Source: JAEUIG01 sp046349775
GTDB taxonomy: Bacteria; Planctomycetota; Planctomycetia; Planctomycetales; Planctomycetaceae
Reading direction: 5' to 3'
Assembly (NCBI GenBank): GCA_046349775.1
Contig: JAXMBS010000002.1
Span: 124,001-188,000, forward strand
DNA length: 64,000 nt
A program made the translations under genes and the position numbers. The stretch's first letter is position 1. Each line of letters starts with the position of its first letter. Below the pieces are notes generated by a model. That model saw nothing but the letters and a program-made list of their open reading frames with translations. It was not told where the DNA came from and ran no database searches. Of this stretch, positions 47,124 through 55,507 are shown one piece after another.

Positions 47124-48320
47124 TCAGACCAGGATCTTCGTCACGACGCCCGAGCCGACAGTCCGGCCGCCTTCGCGGATGGCGAAACGGCTGCCTTCGT
47201 CCATCGCGATCGGCTTGCCCAGCTCGACTTCCAACTTCACGTTGTCGCCCGGCATGCACATGTCGGCGCCGCCCATCAGCGTCACCGCGCCGGTCACGTC
47301 GGTCGTACGGAAATAGAACTGCGGCCGATATCCGCTGAAGAACGGGGTCTTGCGGCCCCCTTCCTCCTTGCTCAGGACGTACACTTCGGCCTCGAACTTC
47401 GTGTGCGGCTTGATCGAGTTCGGCGCCGCCAGCACCTGGCCGCGCTCGACATCTTCCTTCTTCGTGCCGCGGAGCAGGATGCCGACGTTGTCCCCGGCCA
47501 TGCCGCTGTCGAGCGTCTTGTTGAACATTTCGACACCGGTGCAGGTGGTTTCCTGCGTGTCCCGCAGGCCGATGATCTGCACTTTCTCGCCGACCTTCAC
47601 GACGCCGCGCTCGATACGGCCGGTCACGACGGTGCCGCGGCCTTCGATCGAGAACACGTCTTCGATCGCCATGGCGAACGGCTTGTCCTGCTCGCGGGCC
47701 GGCTCCGGAATGTCTTTGTCCAGCGCGTCCATCAGCTTGCTGATGCACTCGCTGGCCTGCGGATCGCCCGGGTTGTCGAGCGCCGCCTTGGCGTTCCCGC
47801 GGATGATCGTGACGTCATCGCCCGGGAAACCGTTCTTGGTCAGCAGGTCGCGGATATCCATCTCGACCAGTTCCAGCAGTTCCTGATCGTCGACCAGATC
47901 GCACTTGTTGAGGAACACGACCAGCGCCGGCACGTTGACCTGCCGCGCGAGCAGGATGTGCTCGCGGGTCTGCGGCATCGCGCCGTCGTAAGCCGACACG
48001 ACCAGGATGGCCCCGTCCATCTGGGCGGCGCCGGTGATCATGTTCTTGATGTAGTCCGCGTGGCCCGGGCAGTCGATGTGGGCGTAGTGCCGTTTCGGCG
48101 ACTCGTATTCCACGTGGCTGACCGCGATGGTGACGGTCTTCGTTTCGTCGCGGACCGTTCCACCCTTGGCGATGTCCGCGTAGCTCTTCATCTTCGCGAG
48201 GCCCTTCTGGGTCTGCACCGCGAGGATCGAGGCCGTCAACGTCGTCTTGCCGTGGTCGATGTGGCCGATCGTCCCGACGTTGACGTGCGGCTTCGTTCGC
48301 TGAAAAACTTCCTTCGCCAT
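47124..48320 (-). CDS. tuf: Elongation factor Tu
   Basis: EF-Tu delivers aminoacyl-tRNA to the ribosome. The start at 48320 follows GGGAGC and gives 398 residues. The G motifs are GHIDHGKT (residues 19-26), DCPGH, and NKCD. Domains 2 and 3 carry RGTVVTGRIERG, LRGTKKEDVERGQVLA and the final GGRTVGSGVVTKIL. It follows four tRNA genes, the classic tRNA-tufB arrangement, and ends in a strong terminator. Confidence 0.98.
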   Translation of the reverse strand: MAKEVFQRTKPHVNVGTIGHIDHGKTTLTASILAVQTQKGLAKMKSYADIAKGGTVRDETKTVTIAVSHVEYESPKRHYAHIDCPGHADYIKNMITGAAQMDGAILVVSAYDGAMPQTREHILLARQVNVPALVVFLNKCDLVDDQELLELVEMDIRDLLTKNGFPGDDVTIIRGNAKAALDNPGDPQASECISKLMDALDKDIPEPAREQDKPFAMAIEDVFSIEGRGTVVTGRIERGVVKVGEKVQIIGLRDTQETTCTGVEMFNKTLDSGMAGDNVGILLRGTKKEDVERGQVLAAPNSIKPHTKFEAEVYVLSKEEGGRKTPFFSGYRPQFYFRTTDVTGAVTLMGGADMCMPGDNVKLEVELGKPIAMDEGSRFAIREGGRTVGSGVVTKILV

Positions 48321-48488
48321 TGTGGTTGCTCCCAAGACTCCCGAGTGACGATCTGCTGACGGGCACGCCGGCGGCCACCAAGACCGCCCGCTGGTCCAAC
48401 GTGATATGTCAAGGCCGGCCGCCCGTCAATTACGGCCGCTCCGACGATGTTCCGCAACATTCCTCTTGCGCTCCGGCTTGCACCGGAA

Positions 48489-48561
<73 letters not shown>

Positions 48562-48563
48562 AT

Positions 48564-48660
48564 GGTAGGCCGAGGGTCAAGGGCTGAGGGCCAAGGGACC
48601 CCGGCAAGTCAACTTTCAGTCATTCTTCCCCTTGGCTCTTGACCCTCCGCCCTTCGCCTT
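48564..48660. repeat. GAGGGTCAAGGGCTGAGGGCC words with complementary arm
   Basis: CCGAGGGTCAAGGGCTGAGGGCCAAGGG at about 48569-48597 faces CCCCTTGGCTCTTGACCCTCCGCCC near 48629-48653. The two arms lie in the spacer between tRNA-Gly and tRNA-Thr. Confidence 0.7.
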
Positions 48661-48663
48661 TGA

Positions 48664-48815
<152 letters not shown>

Positions 48816-48816
48816 T

Positions 48817-48898
48817 TGGGGGCGGCAGGATTCGAACCTGCGTAGGCAGAGCCACCAGATTTACAGTCTGGCCCCATTGGCCGCTCGGGCACACCCCC
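48817..48898 (-). tRNA. tRNA-Tyr (GTA)
   Basis: Class II tRNA with a long variable arm. Acceptor GGGGGTG/CGCCCCC with one G-U pair, anticodon loop CTGTAAA with GTA, T arm GCAGGTTCGAATCCTGC and discriminator A. Confidence 0.96.
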
Positions 48899-49005
48899 GG
48901 AGTGGGTCGAGGGCGGAGGATCAAGGGTCAAGGGCGGGGCAATTGCCGCTCGTCCCTTGTACTCCCCGCCCCTTGGCTCTCAGCCCTCAGCCCTTGGCCT
49001 TCTAC
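48899..49005. repeat. AAGGGTCAAGGGCGGGG words with complementary arm
   Basis: GGTCGAGGGCGGAGGATCAAGGGTCAAGGGC and the later CCCCTTGGCTCTCAGCCCTCAGCCCTTGGCC form a loose inverted pair between tRNA-Thr and tRNA-Tyr. Confidence 0.65.
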
Positions 49006-49008
49006 TGG

Positions 49009-49080
<72 letters not shown>

Positions 49081-49431
49081 AAGCGGTGGTCGGCGAAAGG
49101 TAAGCCGCGAAGTATATCAACGCTCGCGTTCCCCTCAAGTCCCAACCGCGTCACATGTTTCAGTTTTACCGCCCGTCTTCCTCCCGTCCCGCCAGGAGCG
49201 ACGCGGGATCCTCCCGCGACAACGCCCTGACATCCTGCGACGAGTGGCCGCGCTTGTCCGGTTCCGCATTGGCCAAGTCGATGGCGACTTCGGCTCGCTC
49301 TGCCGATGAACCAATGCCGTAACACTTTACGGAATCAGTGGATAGAATGGCAAGGGCTGTTGCCCACGCATTGTCCCGGACACTCAGACCGTTTGTCCGC
49401 TCACCACGGATCGACGAACGTCCGGGACTCG
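49081..49431. other. Spacer between flhB remnant and tRNA cluster
   Basis: A minus-strand frame is open over part of this region (to 49166), but its translation has no FlhB or other recognisable sequence. The degenerate TTGTCCCGGACA...CGTCCGGGACTCG pair at 49373-49436 lies exactly where flhB loses sense. A promoter for the tRNA-tuf unit is expected here but no consensus pair was identified. Confidence 0.4.
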
Positions 49432-50267
49432 TCACACCGGCGTTGCGGATCCCACTGCAGACTGTTCATGCGATCGGAACCTCTCCTCGACGATCGCCGG
49501 CGGCCCACTCGCTGACGAAACGTCACTCTCGTCCACGATGTTGGACACTGCGCGGTTCATCCTGGTGCGCTGCCGCCGCGGTTTCTGCAAGTCACGCCGC
49601 TCCTCTCGCAATTCCGACGCTGTCATCCGCAAGCCGCGACGAAACGCCCGTCGCGCCGTGCCCAGACGTCCGGCAGTGCCAACATCAGCAGCGCCACGGT
49701 GAACCAGACGCCGTAGGCCAGGATCTGCGTCGCGAGACCGGCGATTCCCTTGAGATCCGGTACAGCCCCGTATCCCAGCAGTGCCGGAATCAGCAGGGCC
49801 AGCAGCGCGCATACCGCAGCACTTTTCAGGACGAACAGAATCGCGGCCCACCCGCCGCCGCTGCGGAGTCGCTGCCAGCCGGAGAACAGACTGACGTGCG
49901 ACCAGCGCGGCTGCGGCCAACGCCAGCCCGGCCGAAACCCCGACTGCAGCAGGCCGACAACGATGGCCGCCACGACCGCCGCTATAAGCACGCCGCCGAC
50001 AGACAATGTCAGCTGTGCAATCGCCGGCACCGATTCCGTCACGACATCACCGGGGCGCACAACCGGGTGCAACCACGTCGCGCGGAACAGTTCCTGCGCC
50101 GCGTGCCACATCGTCGGCATGGCGAACCACAACGCAACTGCCGAAGTCAACGCGACGATTGCCGCCGTCAGTTCACGGCTGCGCGGCGCATAGCCTTGGC
50201 GTCGTGCTTCCGCCAGCCGTCGCGGAGTTGCCGGAATTGTCCGGTCCTCGTGGCTGTCACCGAACAT
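49432..50267 (-). CDS. flhB: Flagellar export protein FlhB, frameshifted and C-terminally truncated
   Basis: The frame from ATG 50267 shows FlhB N-terminal sequence: DRTIPATPRRLAEARRQGYAPRSRELTAAI, then four hydrophobic helices (for example AIVALTSAVALWFAMP and GVLIAAVVAAIVVGLLQSGF). It stops at 49623. One base added in 49645-49657 restores the cytoplasmic linker FRRGLRMTASELREERRDL, which continues to a stop at 49432. Normal FlhB goes on with an autocleaving NPTH domain that sets export specificity; no NPTH is readable in any frame here. The protein is therefore incomplete, or its C-terminus lies elsewhere. It is last in the fliO-P-Q-R-flhB unit. Confidence 0.78.
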
Positions 50268-50276
50268 GGGCGTGCG

Positions 50277-51134
50277 TCAGCGGGTTGTGGAAGGGAGCGC
50301 TGTCGGCGACAGCAATTGTTCGACCGGCGAGCCGGACAGGACATCAAAGTGGTGGGTGATCAGTTCGGCCATTCCAGGCAACGACGCCGCCAGCAATGCG
50401 AGGCACAATCCCACGCGGAGCGGCGCCACCAGCGGTCCAAGCGGCAGTTGCGGCGTCGTCCGGCCCAACCAGCCGACTCCCATCGTCACGAGCGAAATCG
50501 AGGCCAGGACAGGCGCCGCCACCTGCAACGCCAGGAGCAGTGACTGCTGCACGACGCCGACCAGGATCTTCGCAGTAAGCCGGTCGACCGCCGCGGCGCC
50601 AATCGGCACAGTGTCGAACAACTGCAGGATCGCATCAGCGAAGGCCACTTCGCCGCTGGATTCCCCCAGTGTCAAAACGACCGGCAGGGCGAGGCAGCCG
50701 AGGACCACTCCCGTCGGTCCGGTTTCCCCTTCGGAGAGCGGATTGAAGACCTGCTGAAACGCCAGACCGGCCTGCTGGTCGATCAATTCACCCGCCAGAA
50801 TCAGAGCCGAAAGCAGGATCCGCACACCGAGTCCGATGGCGCTCCCCACGGCCAACTCGCCGATGCCGGTCACCAGCCAGTTGCACGCCAGTCGTGACGG
50901 CCCGTCGCTCAGATTCCAGTGAAAGGCCGTGGCCGCCGGCAGCGACACGATCGCCAACAACAGCGCGAGCATCATTCGCAGTCGCACGGAGACGCCGGCC
51001 GCGCCCAAAGCCGGGAGCCACAGCAGCAGTCCGAACCACCGCAACGCCGCCAGCGCGAGACCCGGCGCAACCGCCAGCCAGGGGCCTAGTGCAGCGGCGG
51101 CCATGACGTCGGTCCATGCGTCCATCGTCAACAC
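50277..51134 (-). CDS. fliR: Flagellar export gate protein FliR
   Basis: FliR is one of the inner-membrane proteins of the flagellar type III export gate. The 285-residue protein has six or more hydrophobic helices. Family-typical stretches are LAALRWFGLLLWLPALGAAGVSVRLRMMLALLLA at the start, and ILAGELIDQQAGLAFQQVFNP in the middle, matching the GxxxGxxxG-like DQQ region. The later stretch VAAPVLASISLVTMGVGWLGR is also typical. It begins 25 bases after fliQ and ends 9 bases before flhB. The start could be the ATG at 51125 instead. Confidence 0.87.
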   Translation of the reverse strand: MLTMDAWTDVMAAAALGPWLAVAPGLALAALRWFGLLLWLPALGAAGVSVRLRMMLALLLAIVSLPAATAFHWNLSDGPSRLACNWLVTGIGELAVGSAIGLGVRILLSALILAGELIDQQAGLAFQQVFNPLSEGETGPTGVVLGCLALPVVLTLGESSGEVAFADAILQLFDTVPIGAAAVDRLTAKILVGVVQQSLLLALQVAAPVLASISLVTMGVGWLGRTTPQLPLGPLVAPLRVGLCLALLAASLPGMAELITHHFDVLSGSPVEQLLSPTALPSTTR

Positions 51135-51159
51135 CCGGCCCGCGATTCGGGAACTCGGA

Positions 51160-51426
51160 CTACAGCGACGCGGCCACTCCCTCGTACAGCTCGATCGTGA
51201 ACGTCGTCAGTCGATCGAGCATCCACGGAACGAGCAGCAGCAGCGCCAGGGCACCGGCGATGAGCCGCGGGACGGTCGACAGTGACTGGTCCTGAATCTG
51301 CGTCAGGGCCTGCAGAAACCCCGCGATGAGCGCCACGACGAACGCCACGGCCAGCCCAGGGACGGCCAGCACCAGCGCCAGCGTCAGGGCGTCGTGAACC
51401 AGGTCTGTGGCGGTGGATGAATCCAA
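51160..51426 (-). CDS. fliQ: Flagellar export gate protein FliQ
   Basis: From a TTG start at 51426 the frame gives 88 residues, the normal FliQ length; the ATG far upstream would add an Arg/Lys leader through repeat words. The two-helix hairpin is typical: ATDLVHDALTLALVLAVPGL and ALIAGFLQALTQIQDQSLSTVPRL, followed by ALALLLLVPWMLDRLTTFT. The QxATQIQ-like motif is clear (ALTQIQDQSLS). It sits between fliP and fliR, as in other flagellar loci. GTTGCAGG precedes the TTG. Confidence 0.88.
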   Translation of the reverse strand: MDSSTATDLVHDALTLALVLAVPGLAVAFVVALIAGFLQALTQIQDQSLSTVPRLIAGALALLLLVPWMLDRLTTFTIELYEGVAASL

Positions 51427-51508
51427 CCTGCAACCCTTTCCGTCCGATTTTCGATCTACGATTCGGAAATACTTGTCCGCGGCCCTCTTCACTCCGCCCA
51501 CGACCACA
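51427..51508. repeat. TCCGATTTTCGATCTACGATTCGG words
   Basis: The fliP-fliQ spacer carries CCGATTTTCGATCTACGATTCGGAA, an imperfect palindrome of the same family as the spacer near 1579. Confidence 0.55.
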
Positions 51509-52246
51509 TCACCCACTCAACGGCCCCAGACTGTCCAACAGCAGTTGGACCACCAGAAACCACCCGTCAGCCGCCACGAACAGCAACAGCTTGCACGGCA
51601 CGGTGACCATCTGCGGAGATACCGTCAGCAGTCCGAGGCCCGACAGCATCGCTCCCACAACCAGGTCGATCACGACGAACGGCAGGTAAATCTGGAATCC
51701 GATCAGGAACGCGGTTTTCAATTCGCTCAGGACGTATGCCGGAATCAGCGCGCTCAGCGACACGTCTTCGTAGAACGCCGCCCGCGCGCCCCCCGCTCTC
51801 CCGGGGTTCTGGTACTCAACGAACAGGTCCAGCGCCGCTTCGTTGCCGGTCGCCTCGATCTGCGAACTCATGAATCGCCGCACCGGCTGCAGTGTTCGCT
51901 CGACGGCCCCCTGCAGTGCAGCCGACCGGGCCGCCGGTGACGAGTAGACGGTTTCCGAGTACGGCCGTACTCCCTGCTCGTACGACTCGCGCCACACCGG
52001 CCACATCACAGTCAGCGTCAGGAATAATGCCAGCCCAGTCATGACCTGGTTGGGCAGCAATTGCTGTGTCCCCAGGGCCTGCCGCAGCAGTCCCAGCACG
52101 ACGGCGATGCGCACGAAACAGGTGGTCATCATCAGCAGCGCCGGCACGAGGCTTAAAGCACTGGCGACCAGCAGGAAATTCAGCGTCCCCGGCAGCATCT
52201 CCGGCGACAGCCAGCTTTCAGGACTGAGGGCGAGCGATTCGCTCAT
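51509..52246 (-). CDS. fliP: Flagellar export gate protein FliP
   Basis: FliP forms the core of the export gate. The 245-residue protein has the two family signatures: PALLMMTTCFVRIAVVLGLLR near residue 35 and FLIGFQIYLPFVVIDLVVGAML near residue 185. The GTQQLLPNQVMTGLALFLTL segment is also conserved. The ATG overlaps the fliO stop by four bases, so the two are translationally coupled. Confidence 0.93.
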   Translation of the reverse strand: MSESLALSPESWLSPEMLPGTLNFLLVASALSLVPALLMMTTCFVRIAVVLGLLRQALGTQQLLPNQVMTGLALFLTLTVMWPVWRESYEQGVRPYSETVYSSPAARSAALQGAVERTLQPVRRFMSSQIEATGNEAALDLFVEYQNPGRAGGARAAFYEDVSLSALIPAYVLSELKTAFLIGFQIYLPFVVIDLVVGAMLSGLGLLTVSPQMVTVPCKLLLFVAADGWFLVVQLLLDSLGPLSG

Positions 52247-52917
52247 GCGGCCCTCCCTGACAACGAAAGGTCGCCGGCGAGCCGTTCCATGACGCTCAGG
52301 TCGTTATCCGCTTTGTCCCCGGCTCCCGTTCCACGACGCCCGTTGCCGCTTCGCCGAATCCCGCTGGCAGCACCACCTCCGCGCGACGCGACCAACCCCG
52401 CAATCTCCTCGGGATCGTCGATCACGCTGAGCGTGCGCATTCCGGCCGCTCCGCTGCCAATCGCCAGCACGCGCGGACCGATCCGCACCAGGTGCAGCGT
52501 GCCGTGCGTATCGAGCCGACGGCTCGCGAGCACGTCAATCGCATCTGGCGACGTCGTACCGCTCGCTGTCTGTCGACGACGCAGCCAGTGCAGTGCCAAG
52601 TACAGTCCGCCCAGAATGAATCCCAGCGTCGCCAGTGTCCCGGTCACGCTCTGGGCGCCTAGTCGCGTCGGCTTCGCGCCTGCGCCTTCTCCGTCACGAC
52701 GGATCGGCGTGCGAGAGGAAGTCGCGCCTGGAGACTCCGCCGCGGCGTCCGGCGCCGTCGCGACGGCGTTGTTTGGCTGGAGCTCACTTCCAACGTGTTC
52801 GGAGGCGACTTCCGCGCTCAATGCGACGGACAGAGACGCCAGCCAGACCAACGACGTCAGTACGGGTGCCCGGACGCGGGGCGCCTGCGTAAGCCGAATT
52901 GCGAGCTGCGTCCGCAC
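52243..52917 (-). CDS. fliO: FliO-like flagellar protein
   Basis: FliO assists assembly of FliP in the export gate. The 224-residue protein has a signal-like N-terminus (VLTSLVWLASLSVALSAEV), a low-complexity periplasmic stretch, one transmembrane helix (GTLATLGFILGGLYLALHWLRRR) and a cytoplasmic FliO domain with DVLASRRLDTHGTLHLVRIGPRVLAIGSG. Position directly ahead of fliP with a four-base overlap supports the call. The start codon is not certain. FliO is weakly conserved, so context matters. Confidence 0.82.
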   Translation of the reverse strand: MRTQLAIRLTQAPRVRAPVLTSLVWLASLSVALSAEVASEHVGSELQPNNAVATAPDAAAESPGATSSRTPIRRDGEGAGAKPTRLGAQSVTGTLATLGFILGGLYLALHWLRRRQTASGTTSPDAIDVLASRRLDTHGTLHLVRIGPRVLAIGSGAAGMRTLSVIDDPEEIAGLVASRGGGAASGIRRSGNGRRGTGAGDKADNDLSVMERLAGDLSLSGRAA

Positions 52918-53447
52918 GAGCAGAGTTCCGATCGGCGTCGGCGCCGCTGAAATCCGGGACCGGACGCGGAATCGCGGGAAGCCGGCGCGGCGGAGGTATA
53001 GGCCGCGCGCGGGTTTGGGTCAATCCGAACGTTCGCCAGTGCGGGAGCAGCCACCTGTAGAGTGTCGCTAACGCCTGTCAATGTTTCGGGTTGCACGCAG
53101 GTCGTGACCGGCGGCCCGCCGCTGTAACCCGTGCAGATTGCCTGATTTCATGAACCGGAACCCGTCCTCGCCGGAGAATCCCGTTTCCGACGATTTTCCG
53201 GGAAACCATCTACTCATTTGCCCCCGCGTTGCTTTTAATAGGGATCGCTGCGGATCGCTGGACAGCGAAGCGGTCGGGGTGCGTCCGCCAGGCGCGATGC
53301 ACCGGCCAGACGGCGTGCAGCAACCGAGGGGGGGTTCTCAAAGGCGTCGCGACCGACACGGATCGCATTGCCGCCAGACCTTGCCTACGGAGAGCAGACG
53401 GACCATCAAAACAATGTGCAGGGACGGCCGGAGACGGAGAATGAGTG
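52918..53447. other. Divergent spacer between fliO and the DUF309 gene
   Basis: No recognisable ORF, tRNA or repeat was found. GTAACCCGTGCAG and nearby G/C-rich blocks were checked for a cobalamin-type leader without a convincing match. Promoters in both directions are expected. Confidence 0.35.
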
Positions 53448-54032
53448 ATGCAGACTGCGGATAAGAGGAAGTCCAAGAAGTCCAAGCGCGATTTTGTGCG
53501 ACTGCTTCCGGCAGCGGAGATTCCCCGCTACACCCACGTTCCGGGCAGCGGGACGCCGCATCCCTATCGCGACCCGCGCGGACACAGCTACAACAAGCGG
53601 CCCGGGATGCCGAAGCCCCTGCAGGAGGATCGCTGGGCCGAAAACCGCTCTTACCTGCTGGGATTGGATTTCTTCAATCTCGGCTTCTATTGGGAAGCCC
53701 ATGACGAGTGGGAACGGCTGTGGCGCGTTTCGGGCGCAGAATCTCCCGTCGGCAAGTTCCTCAAGGGGCTCGTCAAGCTGGCGGCAGCCGGCATCAAAGT
53801 CCGCGAGGAAAGCATCCACGGCGTCCGCCGGCATGCCGCGTCCGCCGGCGAAGTCTTCGCCGACGTTGCGGCGGAATCCGACGTCGAGGCCTATTGCGGC
53901 CTCGACTTCACCAAGTTGCAGTTCGCCGCCGACCGTGCCGCCCAGCTCAGCTATCCGCGCGACCTGGAACCCGGTCGCCCGCTGCGGGTTTTCCCGTTCC
54001 TGTTGATTCCGGAACCAGCGCCGTTTTGCTAG
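53448..54032 (+). CDS. DUF309-family protein
   Basis: The 194-residue protein carries the DUF309 signature FFNLGFYWEAHDEWERLWR, followed by KFLKGLVKLAAAGIKVREES. Both are conserved in this helical family of unknown function. About 65 residues of basic, Pro-rich leader precede the domain. The short C-terminal extension ends VFPFLLIPEPAPF. Either GTG 53445 or ATG 53448 may be used; GGAGACGGAG lies just upstream. A strong terminator follows, so it is probably monocistronic. Confidence 0.88.
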   Translation: MQTADKRKSKKSKRDFVRLLPAAEIPRYTHVPGSGTPHPYRDPRGHSYNKRPGMPKPLQEDRWAENRSYLLGLDFFNLGFYWEAHDEWERLWRVSGAESPVGKFLKGLVKLAAAGIKVREESIHGVRRHAASAGEVFADVAAESDVEAYCGLDFTKLQFAADRAAQLSYPRDLEPGRPLRVFPFLLIPEPAPFC

Positions 54033-54082
54033 CTGGCCCGCAGACTGCCTCGCCGAACGAAGTCGGCAAAAACCTGAACTCC

Positions 54083-54113
54083 AAAGCCGAGGTTCACTAA
54101 CCTCGGCTTTTCT
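54083..54113. terminator. Bidirectional Rho-independent terminator
   Basis: AAAGCCGAGGTT and AACCTCGGCTTTT form a perfect 12-bp stem around CACT, with A and T runs on both sides. It lies 50 bases after the DUF309 stop. Confidence 0.92.
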
Positions 54114-54479
54114 GTTGTCGTCCGGCGATCGTGAGCGCACGATCAATTCCTCTTTGCCGGACCTCTTCCTTGGCAGGCGGCTCACCCGGCGACGTCTGCC
54201 GGCTTCCGCGACCGCAGTGGCGGCCGCCACCCTCGCGCCGACCGTTTACGCCGGTGAGAACTCGGCGGCCGAAATCTGGTGATCGCCGTCCGCCGTGCCC
54301 CCGACACGCTGCAAATCGCCGCGAAAATTCGCTTTGCGACAAGTTGCCGGTCTGGCCTATAATCACAGATCGGCGGCGGGCCGCAGTGGCTGGTCGCAGC
54401 TTTTGGCCAAATGTGTCCGCAGACGGCTGTCGGGTCTGGACACGCTCCTGTTCGGAATTGCCGAACCCCAAGTGGCTCG
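54114..54479. other. Spacer upstream of the TPR gene
   Basis: No coding or RNA feature was recognised. The 3' part of the region should hold the promoter of the TPR gene; GCCTATAATCACAG at 54355 contains a TATAAT, which is the best -10 candidate seen, with TTGCGACA about 17 bases upstream as a possible -35. Confidence 0.4.
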
Positions 54480-55418
54480 ATGTCCACGACTGCCGACCTG
54501 GAATCGCTCGTCCAGCAGGCTCGCAAAACCCTCCGCCAGGGGGAGTTGCGACAGGCCGAGCAATTGTTTGAGCAAGCGATCGCTCAGGATCAGGCGCACG
54601 TCGCCGCCCACGAAGGTCTCGCCACAGCCGCCTTCATCAGCCAGAACTATCCCCGGGCCATCGAACTCTATCGCCGCGTCTTGCAACTCGACCCCCGCCG
54701 CGCACAACCGCTGGTCAACATCGGCGCCATTCACAATCGCCAGGGAGAATTTCAGCAGGCCACGAAGACGTTGCGGCAGGCCCTCGCGAAAGACCGCAAA
54801 TGCGCCGAGGCCTACTACAACCTCGGCATCGCCCACAAGGGCCTGAACCAGTTGAGCATGGCGGTCTCCGCGTACCGCGAAGCGATCCGACTGGCGCCCG
54901 AGATGGCAGAGGCGTACCAGAACCTGGCCAACGTGTACGTGGAAATGGGGAACTCCCAGCAGGCGATTCTCAACTACCAGCGGGCGCTGGCGCTCAAGCC
55001 CGACTTCGAACGCGCCCGCCGCGGCCTGGAAAAGGCGCAGAACGCCGTCGCGCAGGCGAAGCAGTCGGCCAGCCCGTTCGGCCGGCTTGTCCGCGTCGAA
55101 GAGACAAAGCCCGTCGCCGAAGAGATCGCCACCCGCGCGCTCACACCTCAGGAGCGATTTGAAGATCGGCTCGCCGTTCACGGACGCGCCAAAGACCTCG
55201 AACGCGTCGCCGCAGCGGTCCTGAATCAGCTCCGCGATGAACTCGAACCCGCCCTGCGCGGGCTGGCCCATGAGTTCATGCAGAACGACGGACGCTACAG
55301 CTTTGTCGACGAGTTCGGCGTCTTCCAGCGCGCTCTCGAGTCCTTCCGCAAGACCGTCGACTCGCTGGAGCACGCGTCCGAAATGCTGCGCACCCACGAA
55401 AGATTCATTCGCTCGTGA
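54480..55418 (+). CDS. Tetratricopeptide repeat protein
   Basis: The start at 54480 gives 312 residues. About six TPR units follow each other over residues 3-190 (for example AEQLFEQAIAQDQAHVAAHEGLA, AEAYYNLGIAHKGLNQLSMAVSAYREAI and AEAYQNLANVYVEMGNSQQAI are single-unit cores, each with the small-large residue pattern). The remaining 120 residues form a helical C-terminal domain (LERVAAAVLNQLRDELEPAL) without known family. There is no signal peptide, so a cytoplasmic protein-interaction role is likely. The stop lies 90 bases before the signal-peptide start of the beta-helix gene. Confidence 0.88.
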   Translation: MSTTADLESLVQQARKTLRQGELRQAEQLFEQAIAQDQAHVAAHEGLATAAFISQNYPRAIELYRRVLQLDPRRAQPLVNIGAIHNRQGEFQQATKTLRQALAKDRKCAEAYYNLGIAHKGLNQLSMAVSAYREAIRLAPEMAEAYQNLANVYVEMGNSQQAILNYQRALALKPDFERARRGLEKAQNAVAQAKQSASPFGRLVRVEETKPVAEEIATRALTPQERFEDRLAVHGRAKDLERVAAAVLNQLRDELEPALRGLAHEFMQNDGRYSFVDEFGVFQRALESFRKTVDSLEHASEMLRTHERFIRS

Positions 55419-55507
55419 AGCGGGCGGCCGACCGCGGCGTGCTCCCCATGGATGGTGATCCTTTCCGCCGTGCATTGGCAAGCCCTGTCCACCTGCGGGC
55501 CGCGACG

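Noticed and set aside
49166..49435. Minus-strand ORF directly after the flhB remnant, considered as the missing FlhB C-terminus
   Set aside because: The translation lacks NPTH and any FlhB C-terminal pattern, and it overlaps the inverted repeat.
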